DNA of 64,000 nucleotides, taken from contig NC_085111.1 in the NCBI RefSeq assembly GCF_030269925.1, positions 4,952,142 to 5,016,141 on the forward strand. The letters are read 5' to 3'. The notes under the pieces were generated by a model. The model was not told the DNA's origin and ran no database searches. It was given only the letters and a program-made list of their open reading frames with translations. The translations under genes and the position numbers were made by a program. This DNA is from Bombyx mori (taxonomy: Eukaryota > Arthropoda > Insecta > Lepidoptera > Bombycidae). Positions 45,290 to 57,200 of the stretch are shown here, one piece after another (within the stretch, counting starts at the first letter, position 1; the number at the start of each line of letters is the position of its first letter).

Positions 45290-48200
45290 GTAAGATAATA
45301 ATTGTTTCTTCACAATCTAAAGTTGTTTAATTCGGCAATTTTAATTTCATTTTACAATATATTCCTAGTTTATCTTTTGATAACGTAGTTGAAATGTTCA
45401 TAATGTGAGATTAACAAATTGAAATAAAATATGAGAAGGTAGTTTGATATTATCATGATATTCAAAGCGGTCTTTTCCTAAAAGTCGTCTTCATTCGATT
45501 TAAATATGTGAATTTCATAAAATATATACATGAATTTGATGAAATAATTTTATTTAGTACTTTCGAAAGCAAATTAGGTGTAATTAAAATACAAAATATA
45601 TAGTGTGACTTACAACTTATTCTACAAACAATATTAAATTTATTAACTTCGATATAGAAATATGAAGAAATGAATAGAAATAAAACCAGACGGCCATTAA
45701 GATGCTACAGGAACAATATTTTGATAAAATACTTGTAATTCATAACTCATTGATCACGCAGAACGTCACACCTTTAGGATTCCTAAGAACCGCTTTAGAA
45801 TTAATTGAAATAGTACCCCGTAACTGACAGCTTTCACTTGTGTAAGAATGTCCCGATAGTAAACATAATTGTAGATATCTGTTGTACATACTTAACACAT
45901 TCATAAATAGGCTTATCAACACGCGATATCAACCGTTTTGTTATACGCTGCACTATCGTAATCTTGACCGTGACTTTTAATAGTAGATACTGTTAATTTG
46001 TTGAAATTAACGAACTAATTTGTGTATGGCTCTAATAAATAATGAAAAAAAAAACTAACTAATTTAGTTAAAAGTGGTGATTTTACTAAAAAGAAAACAT
46101 TGAAAGTAGGTTTACGATAAAAATAAAAAAGAAACGCGATAACTTGTTAATATTTATAAAGCACTTCTTATAAATAAACAAAAGCAATTAAAACTCGATT
46201 GAAAGAAATTGAAAATTATCAGATTTTTTAACATTAGTCTAGCCTTTACTATAATTATTGTCTGTTTAAACGAAAAAATAACATACCCTCCGAATGAAGT
46301 GCTTTCCCCTTTGTAAGTTGAAGAAAATAACAGACACCATATGGCGAAAGATAAGAAAGACCATTGCGTACATGTATTATGTCTATTTTGTTGTTACACA
46401 AAAAAAATTACTTTTCAAACAAAACAACAGACTTCAAGACCTAATACTAGATATTTAGAAATATGTATAGTATTCATTGTAATATGTTAAATGACCAAAC
46501 CGTTTTGAGTGGTTAACTTGGCTTAAGCTGAAATGCTTCAGAACGCCGGCTAAGCAACTATTCAAACCGGAACGTGGTACTTCGCGGCAGAAATTGACAG
46601 GAATGTTATTATTACAAGCCCGAGCGGGCTCATTGCACACCAAGCAAGTTGTAGTTACTCGCCCAACTGAGTTTCTTGCCGGATCTTCTCAGTGGGTAGC
46701 GTTTCCGATCCGGTAGTAGATTCTGCGAAGCACTGCTCTTGCTAGGGCCAGTGTTAGCACCACTCCGGTCTGAGCCCCGTGAGCTCACATACATGTTAGT
46801 GCGAAGCTGAAATAGCCTCTCAACGCTATCAGCATAGGTAGAAAAAAAAAGTAGTTACAAAAAATGTTGACAAAACTGAACCTTTCATGCGGTGAAATTT
46901 CATTTTGATTTTGCTCATGTTTTTGTCAAGCGTTCAATAATTTAATGTAACATCTCGTAGGAAAGCCAAGAAAAAAAAAACAATACTATTTGGTTAGAAA
47001 ACAAATTTCATTAAATCTGGATCTTAGAAGGTATTTCCGATATAGTTGTCGGTGCGGTTTGGTGTTCACGTGTGCTCGACGACATAATATAACGAATAAT
47101 TTTTGGCTTCTGATGATATAAATTTTATATATGGCTGATAGATCTTTATCTATTTGCTTGCATAGGAATTTTGAGATCAGATGATCCTAGACTGATTATA
47201 TAATCTATCCGGCTATCCATCAGGAGATACGGTCCCACTATCCCGGTCAAGTCCTCGTTCTGCCCCCAATTACACCTTAATTTACGCGTTCCAAAAGATA
47301 GAATAACTGTATAACAATTCTTATGATGATTCCACCTTATCTCTCAAGGTGGATGACGGAGTTTTCGTTGTATTGCCTATAACCTCCTGTAACTGCCTAG
47401 TGCTGGAAACTCTCTCCTAAAAACTACTAGATCGATAATTATTTGGGCTTCTGTTTTTGAAATCTTATCTACCGTTAAAATAGGAATTTATTGTATGACC
47501 CTCCGTCCAAATTATCCAAATTATTATATTTAAATTGGGTAGAATTCCAAACATCTCAGCTGACTTATTATTATAACTTGCGGTTTCAGATCAGATTCCT
47601 TCAAATAGGTATTGGATACAAGACCTTCATATAGGTATTAAATGCACTGGTATTCAATACTCATATGAAGGTCCAGACTCGATTGTACTGGCGCCAGCGT
47701 TTACGTGTCTACGTTTCAAGTTCACGGCTCTGTCACATTAAGTATTGAATGTATTATTATTCTGAATTGAGAAGCTGAAATAAAGTTTATGCTAATAATT
47801 AATTATAATTTGTATTACCTACGATTTTTGCGAAGGTATCAAAATTTCATGGGCATTGGAGCATTATATGGGCATTATAACTCAAATTTTATAAATGTTC
47901 TTGCGAATTAGATCAATCGAATTCTTCCTGTTTGGTATATTTGCTTATTACGGGATCTCAAAAAAGACAACACCGTCATCGCTGCATTCCTTCATTCCGC
48001 TAAACAGTCGACTGCCCGCGTGGTTCCATCTCGCCGGACGGGCCGCACCTAAATAGAAACCGCAGGGACATTGCTCCCGATGTGCGTGTCTGATCCTGCA
48101 TCTAAACTCAAGTGCCTTGTTGGGGTGCATTTTGGAAGCCAAAGTATTTTTGTACACACCAACAAGTCCCTGAACGATTCGTTATTAGGTAATAAATTCT

Positions 48201-51200
48201 GGTTCGGAAGCAGCTTTTAATGTCGAATGTGAAAATTTTAAATTCATTTAACGACTTTGGTACGCATTATAAACATTATACAAACATTCTGCGGCTCCTC
48301 GCAAATAGCGTTACGTTTTGGCCTTCATTGACGACATTTCCTGGAATCAATTTAGAATTCTGCTTCCTATGCGTGTAACGTGTAAAGGATGTTTCTCCAA
48401 TAAATCTCGTTTTCGTACGATTGGACTTAAATACCTAAATCGTAAAAGTAATCTCGTAGATATGTCGTGAGATGAAAGTACCTGAGCAGTACCGGGCTCG
48501 CTTGTGGTGACAGAAGACAGTGTTTATTGGTTTAATTGCGGAACACACCCGCGGCGACATGCTCACGCGGAATATCTGACGCTATCCAGTAGTTTTATTT
48601 TGAATTTTATTTGTGTCGCGCTATTTCCGAACAGAACGTGCGGCACTTGTCTAATACAAGGCAGCCTGTAATGGCCCACGCGGGTAGAGAAGCTGGGAAT
48701 TACTCACGTCAAAGTATTTTGTTACCTCGCGAAGAATTTACGTTTTTAATGATAATTGAAATGGAAAAAAAAAGATCGCAAAAATTACAACACTGGTTCT
48801 AATCAAAGTTAATAGTAAAGATTCATTTGAAATAAACATTATATTCAGCAATAACTTAGTGCTTTTAGTATTACTTCCAACGATAAACGTTAAAACGCTA
48901 TTCAAGTCTTACTGAAATGAATTTTTGTATTGCGCTTTCTTTTTTTTTTCCTACCTAAGCTGATGGTCTAGAGATACCATACCAGCGTAACCTTAACTAG
49001 TAGGTGAGCTCACGGAGCTCAAACCTGACGATGTTGCTAACACCAACAAGACCCGTGCTTCGCAGGATCTACCACCGGATCGGAAATGCGACCCACTGAG
49101 AAGATCCGGCGAGAAGCTCAGTGGACTTGTATTGTATTTCCTTGTACCTTTTTACGACGATGATGCTTCAAAATTAATAGAAAACTAAAGTACGACCTAC
49201 GCAATACTAATAGCAGACTTCCTGGTTATTTTCGATACGCATTTACGTCGTTGGCACCATGATTTTAGCGATTACATTAGCGATTTTATTACATACTAGC
49301 TGACCCGGCAGACTTCGTAGTGCCTCAATCGATAAATAAAAGACCGACAAGGGACCGACGGTAGGCAGCGGCTTGGCTCTGCCCCTGGCATTGTGGAAGT
49401 CCATGGGTAACACTCACCATCAGGTGGGCCGTATGCTCGTCTGCCTACAAGGGCAATAAAAAAAAACACATCAAAGGAAAAACAAAATTGTATTTTTTAT
49501 TTAATTCCGAGCATTTTCATATTTATCTACCTTTTAAACCTTCTCTGGACTTCCACAAATAATTCAAGACCAAAATTAGCCAAATCGGTTCAGCCGTTCT
49601 CGAGTTTTAGCGAGGCTAACGAACAGCAATTCATTTTTATATATATATAGATTTGTTACGTATGTCCAGATGATTTTTAGTCAATCGAAACGCTAGTGAA
49701 TTACATTACTATATTTACTGTGCATTGTGACTAGTAATAAAACATGTTTTTCGTGTAGCGTTTAAATGTATGTATGAATCGTTTCACGTGATCGAGTATT
49801 CTGAGTATTGACAGAGAAATGCAAGGACGCAGCACATTGTTTTCATAATTCACGAATATAAAACGGACAGACGTTGGAATAACATAAATAAAAGTTTTAT
49901 ATCGCCTAATAATACGTAAGTTCCCGTGCATTTGATGTACGATATTGTGTGAAGCTTTTAAAAGCTAAATTTATCCCGCCACTCTTGATATTAACTATGT
50001 TGTGTTGTTAAATTAGAATTAATATGAACATCATTGATCTTACTTATTTATGTATATACATAAAATAATAATATAGTGAAATAGTAAAATACGTATTTAT
50101 TTTTCTTGCGCTTACATTATCGAAATAACACTTAACGTAAAACGTGTAACTTTTCTCACCAATGCAAAAGAGTAGAGCGGTTTTTATAATAGAAGCATAC
50201 ATGTATAATAGAGGTCTGAAATTTTACTAAATTCATAACAAGAAAGTTATTGTAATTAAAATTTAAGATATGATAGATATAGAAATCACAAAACGATTCC
50301 AATTCAGCGACTCGACTCAAGTTAGGATTTACGTGTAGTGAAAAGACACATAATATGTACCTACAAGACGAGAACAAGACGAGAACTAATTAGGTACAAC
50401 GCTTATATCTAAATATCATTTGTGTGAAGTCATCAGTTTTCTGGTTCCGTTTTATTCTAGAAATTTCTGGCCAAAGGCTGTACGATTTACTAGTAAAGGA
50501 CATAGGAGTACGACACATGCAAGATCCTTCAAACCATCGGTTTTTTTTTTTCAAAATTTTCTGGCAACCTATTGTGACCTGTACCGAGCGAATGGCTTAG
50601 GGGTTAGACAATAATGAATAAGTTATTAAAAATATTTCATATCAAATAATTGTAAATAGACATAACAAAAACCGACTTCAATTAAAAAAAAGATATTCCT
50701 AAACAAATTAATATATACTAAAAACAATAATCATCGAAATCGGTTGGCGTTGGAGTTACTGAGTTATTCATATATTTGTCGCGCACGTACTTAAAGCAAA
50801 TTCAAGTAACTAGACTAAATTGATGAAAAATGGGACCACACGAGAAGCGTCAGCTTTCTGATAAAAAAAGAATCGTCAAAATCGATTCACCCAGTCAAAG
50901 TTATGAGGTAACAAACATAAAAAACAGTCGAATTGAGAATCTCTTCATTTTTTGAAGTCGGTTAAAAATACTGTTGGATGCAGATCGAGCATGGGTAACT
51001 CTGGCCACAAACGACTCCTACGGCTTGGGAGCTCTGGTGCTGGCCCATTCGCTCCGCCGCGCCGGTTCGGTGTACCCTGCCGTAGCACTCATCACACCTA
51101 CCGTCAGTGAAGCTATGAGGTGAGTGTTTATAAATGTTGTTCATTAAAAACTGTTTTCATTTGGTTAAGTTGGTAGACGTTTATGTCATTGACCTATATA

Positions 51201-54200
51201 GTAGGGACACGACATATTGTTCTATACGTACAATTGCTTATATAAATAGCACCCATTTTGAAGGAACATACATAAACATATATCTATCTCGTTCTTACTC
51301 AGCACTTTAACTCGCAGGAAAACAATATAACAGTATTTCAGTGCGTACATAAAATGAAACATGAATATACGTAAATATCTCCGTCTCCGTCTAATGAGGC
51401 CGAAAATCCGCCATGTTTAGCGCGCCAAATGTCATTGTCACGTCAGTTCGGCCGTCTGTTTTGGGTTGTACATTATTTATTGACTATGATATCGATTTAA
51501 TATGATTGATTATATAAAATTTCATAATTTATCATGCTTAAAACATACAAAAATAAAAATTAAAACGTATTTTATAGGATCTCAAGAAAGTCGATGTCCT
51601 AAAACTATTATCTATATGTATTTAAATTCATTATGGAGCCCTCATCCGAAAAATCCATTTTTCGGTCGGAATCTATTGATCATGACACTAATCATAAATA
51701 CCTCTTTAAAATATGTTATCAAAACATATTTAGACATTCTGTTTAGATATTTCGGGAAAAAGGCTACCGACAAAATCTCTTCGAAACTATTTAAATAAAA
51801 TAGTTTTATTCCGCAGTGAGTAAAATACTATTGTAAATTTGTTAAATTTTTAATAATTAAGTGATTTTAGAGAGGAAGTCACAAGGAATGACGTTTGTAA
51901 TTAATGAATAAATGTTCTGTAGGTGTTTTTTTTTTCACGCGGTCCCTTGATAAGTTTAAAATTTGAATCACTCTCAAGCGAAAGTGATTCAAATGGTGCG
52001 GCGCACCTTCCTTGGGGTGCGCTGCGGTAGTATGTTACGGACTTTAGAGTCAGCAAAACAATTAAAATAGATTGTAATAGTCTAAGAAAAACACGTACTC
52101 AAAATACGATAACATTTAGCATGCTAGAAATGGGCTGATGGCTTTGAACTATGCCATATCTTTATGTTTTGCGACAAACGACAACTTTATAAAATTAGTG
52201 TAGCAACTTTTAAAAATCATCATATCGTTTACTTGGCCAATTCGAAGGACGAACTTGTCTTAGATTTCACCCTTCTAAATCATATCATATTTGCACATAA
52301 CAATATACCTACTTACTTCCCATTAAAGTATAAATTCTACAAATAAATAATACTCAACAATATTTAAAATAAAATGAGCCAAGAACGTTTATCGATAAAA
52401 CCTGATAACATTGAAATCTTTTGTACAGCACTAAAGCCGCCATGTTTTGTGGCCAGATGACGTCACAGTGGCACGAAATTTTGGTTGACGTTTCATTTCC
52501 ATAGGTTTCCTACTTCATTGGTTTATGTTTAACCACAAGCTTTGCCAGAGCTATTACTTATGTAATTTAATTTTGTTTTTGAAAGTCGACTTTTCTTGTG
52601 AAAGGTACAGCTGTGTTTATCATATACTTGATGTTGAATTGGAAATTTTTTGAAATTGAGATATATTGTAATTATTAAAATTGATGGGAATCATCGTCAA
52701 TACATGTTGTCTGAGATATAACTTATTGGTTGTGTAGTGTATTTTGAGCCGAAACCATGAGTAAATGCCATGAGCTGGTCTATCCAACAATAATACCCAC
52801 TAAACGCACTATACCTCCGTATCGAGCTACTATAATAATATTTCAACAAAGATTTTCTCCATGGCCCAAAAGGATAAATGAGCTCACAATGTACTAAAGC
52901 CTTTACTCACACAATACCCAAATAAATCGCTTCAATAGTATTGGAATAACAGCTACCCTTTTAACCGGAACGTATGATGGATTTGCGAGAACAACCATAC
53001 CGCCGCGGTAAAACCCGTGAAGGATAGCAAGAATGAATAAACATTTATACATATTTGAGGCGTAACGTCCGATATCCATGTTTTTGATTTTATTTAATGT
53101 AGTTTTATTTTTAATTTATTGCCCTTGTTCTATACTAGCTTTTGCCAGCGAGTTCATCCGCGTGGAATAGTTCACGAATAATACTTTATTTTAGAACAAA
53201 TTTGTTTAGCATAAAAAACGTTATAGTAAGACAACCTTGACATATGCTGCCGCGGACTTTTTTTAGATCTTGTAAAGGGGAACAATTCTGTCATACATTA
53301 TTTTAGCAAAATTTTTATCGTTTCTGCAGCCCATGCAGCGGAAGCTCTCAAAAGGGGAAAAAACCCCTATTTTGAAACATTATTTATTGGTGCTCCGCTT
53401 GTATTGAGCTTAGCATGATGTTAGCCTTCCTCAATAAATGGGCTATCTAACACTGAGATAATTTTTGAAATCGGACCAGTAGTTCCTGAGATTAGCGCGT
53501 TCAAACAAACAAACTCTTCAGCTTTATAATATTAGACTTTTTAAATTAAGATTTATTTTGGTAATCGATCTAAAAGCAGTCGGTGTAGAGACAGTAAAAT
53601 ACTATTTTTGAGGAATTTTGATCCGATCGCATAAATCTAAATCGATATCTCACTTTAATACCACTGTATACTGTGTCCTAAGAATACCTAATAATATAGA
53701 TACCTCAGTCATAACTGTTGACGGACCTAATAAAGAAATGAAAAATTATTTAAAGAGCGTATTTACGATTGGTATGGACATGTGATGCGTAGAGAGAAGA
53801 TGCATGTGACTAAGAGATGTATGGAAATGGTTTTTCCTGAGAAACACTAAACATTTAATATATTTTATATTCCGACGAACAGGGATCGTCTTCGCGCAGT
53901 TTTCTCCGAAGTAGTCACGGTAGACGTTCTGGACTCAAGAGACGCGGCTCACCTGGCCCTCCTCCAGCGGCCAGAGCTCGGCATCACCTTCACAAAGATC
54001 CACTGCTGGAACCTCACTCAGTACGAGAAATGCGTATTCCTAGATGCCGATATATTGGTCAGTAAAGTTCTATTTAATTTTACAACTCTTATCCTCAATT
54101 ATTTTCATAGGAGAGAGAACATGCTAGAAGGATTTGTACGTTATGCTATGGCAACGTTGGACATTAGATGTCAATAGGTTATTCTAAGGTTATTAAATAG

Positions 54201-57200
54201 TTTTCATTAAGAACAACCTTGTTATGTAATCTATACATGAAAACGAAGATTTGAAAATGGAATTTCTAAGTTACCAAAAAATTTGATTTAGAAGGGAAAT
54301 TTAAACAAACAAAAAAACGGATGTACGAAAACCAAGATTCGAAAATAATTCTAGAAACTTTTGATAAACAAGATTAAATGTATTATTTAATTTAAAAAAC
54401 CAGATCGAACTGGAATTATTACCTACACCAAAACAACTCATTTAAGTTATACACTAAGCGTACTTGTTCGCCAAAACCAGTATAATATTTATAGAACTAA
54501 ATATCAAATCTTTTAAATTACAATCTTATATCTTGTTAACCAGAAACAGCGGTGAAACTAAATGTATCCTATTGAAATCATCGCAATAAAATTCCCAGTC
54601 GAATATGAAACTAATGTAGGTACGGCCAGTTTACCAATTACGCGGCAATATCTTTCAATTGACCAACGGTTGCCAGCCCACATGTCTTTGTAAAAAAATA
54701 TATATATATAGTTGTCTTCACGTTCGGCTTAATCAATTATTATTTAACGGACTGTCTGTAGGTTTAATAATTTCGCTTTTATCTACGCCATTAATATAGA
54801 TACCGTGTTTTGCATTTTGTTCGCTCGATTAATAAGCCCATAGATATTTACAACGTAAATGTGCCACCCACCTTGAGATATAAGTTCTAAGGTCTCAGTA
54901 TAGTTACAACGGCTGTCCCACCCTTCAAACCGAAACGCATTACTGCTTCACGGCAGAAATAGGCGGGGTGGTGGTACCTACCTGTGCGGACGCACAAGAG
55001 GTCCTACCACCAGTAATTACGCAAATTACAATTTTGCGGGTTTGATTTTTATTACACGATGTTATTCCTTCACCGTCGAAGTCAATCGTGAACATTTGTT
55101 AAGTACGTATTTCATTAGGAAATTTGGTACCCGCGCCTGCGGGATTTGAACACCTTTGCATTTTGCATCGCTAGATACGAATTTTATCAAGGCATTTTGT
55201 TTTGAAATCACAAGCATAATTATAAACAAATGTTGGCAGCGCTTTTTACGGACGTAGTGGTATCGTAATCATTTTCTAGTTTCTACCAATCGGATTTTGG
55301 GATAATGTTTATTTTGGATGTAGTAATAGTTTGTTTTAGCGGACGTAAGGCGGCGATTATGTGTGATTTTAATGCGGAAACTGTTTTCCAGGCGAATCCT
55401 AAATCGATGTACATCGGACAATATTTGTTTTTGCCAAAAGCTAAAATTGGCGCTCTCAAATATTTAAACACGATCGAAGTTTTTAGCTATACGCTTGCGA
55501 ACGTTGACGAAATAAATTTTAAGATAAAATGTGTCCGAATTAAAAAAGAAAACTTTAAAAGAAAACATAAACACAGTTGCTATCTGCGCTAAGTGTCTAT
55601 CTACATTTGCACACCTCACAAAACAAATACAATGATAATAATAATTGAAGTAAATTAATTTGTATTAAACAAACTATACCAACGTCTTTTTCTGTCATGA
55701 AGCAGTAATGCGCTTCGGTTTGAAGGGTGGGGCAGCCGTTGTACTAAACTGAAGCCTTAGATCTCATGTCTCAAGGTGGGGGGTGGTATTTACGTTGGAG
55801 ATGTATATGGGTTCCTCTAACCATTTAAGTGGTCCGTGAGCTCGTCCACCCATTTAAGCAAAAAAAAACGCGTTTTTTTTTATTTTTTTATTAGATGGGT
55901 GGACGAGCTCACAGCCCATCTGGTGTTATAGGTGAGATATAAGTTCTAAGGTCTCAAGTATAATTACAACGGCTGACCCATCCTTCAAACCGAAATGCAT
56001 TACTGCTTCACGGCAGAAATAGGCAGGGTGGTGGTACCTACCCGCGCGGACTCACAAGAGGTCCTACCACCAGTATTTGTAGTTACTAATCTGTCAGTGA
56101 ACATAATATGAAAATAATAAACGTGACATATTTAAATTGTGTAATGTTCGTAGTTAAAGACGAATGTTCGATACAGAAGGAGCGGATATTGATCGATTTT
56201 TAACGACCGATCGACAGATGTTTGCGAATCTCGTCAAATCTATTTCGATCGATTGTTTACCAGATAAGAAAGTCAATGTTACCACCGGACGTCGACTATG
56301 TAACATTAGATGATGAGACGCATAACCGTGGCCCAAATATTTGCCGCTAACATTTTTGGACCAATTCCAATTTCGATGCTTTCATTATCTAGTTTTCTTT
56401 CGAAGGAAACGCCGAGGCGCCGTCAATGCTTTCACTTACTCGTTAGATCTTTTAATCAAATTACATAACAGAATATATATTGTAACACAGAGTCGTTACG
56501 GAAAACGAAAATAAGAGCTACATAAGTCCTGGTGGAGGATTTCTGTGGCGAAACTGGTGGTAGGACCACTTGTGTGTCCGCGCGGATAGGTACCACCGCC
56601 CTGCCTATTTCTGCCGTGAAGCAGTAATGCGTTTCGGTTTGAAGGGTGGGGCAGCCATTGTAACTATACTGAGACTTTAGAACTTGTATCTCAAGGTGGG
56701 TGGCGCGTCTACGTTGTAGATGTCTATGGGCTCCAGTAACTACTTAACACCAGGTGGGCTGTGAGCTCGTCCACCCATCTCAGCAATAAATAAAAAAAAA
56801 AACTATACAAAACTGCGATCAGATAAATTTAGTACAAATATTGATAAATATATTTAATGCTGTTTTGATTATAGACGGAACCCATTCGATCATTGTTATC
56901 ACGGGTTATTGTGTCAACTGGTTTTTATTCGCACTAAGATAAATTCTTCTTAATGCGTTCGTTATTGTTCGACACGTGGACCGAACACCGGTACCTATGT
57001 CAATTTAAATATTTAATTCGTAGTTAAGATAATGCTTATTCTAGTCTGTTCTACATACTGATGTGTTTTTTTTTATAAAATAAACGAGCTAGTTTGTATT
57101 AAAAAGTAATACGTATTTTAAAACAGGAATTTGTTTCTGACGTGGGGACACACGAAATAACTTATCAATAAAGATATTGAATAGTTGAAGCTTCTAATAT

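Larger units (their letters stand above)
45290..50983 (+). other. Glycogenin intron 1
   Basis: 5.7-kb AT-rich intron holding an old Bm1 fragment, two BMC1-like LINE ends and a Helitron with a nested LINE tail. 45290-46540, 46860-48930 and 49660-50970 show no coding or repeat signal I can name, apart from a 52-base hairpin at 47622-47673. Confidence 0.7.
51120..53882 (+). other. Glycogenin intron 2
   Basis: Holds a double hairpin (51961-52025), an old Bm1 relic (52858-53030), a family D Helitron and an RTE fragment. 51300-51950 and 52030-52850 are unique AT-rich sequence. CGCCATGTTTAGCGCGCCAA near 51412 and GCCGCCATGTTTTGTGGCCA near 52437 recall blocks of moth DNA elements, but no ends were found. 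Confidence 0.65.

Noticed and set aside
51390..52560. A DNA transposon spanning CGCCATGTTTAGCGCG and GCCGCCATGTTTTGTGG
   Set aside because: The two similar blocks are in the same orientation and no inverted ends or target duplication could be found.
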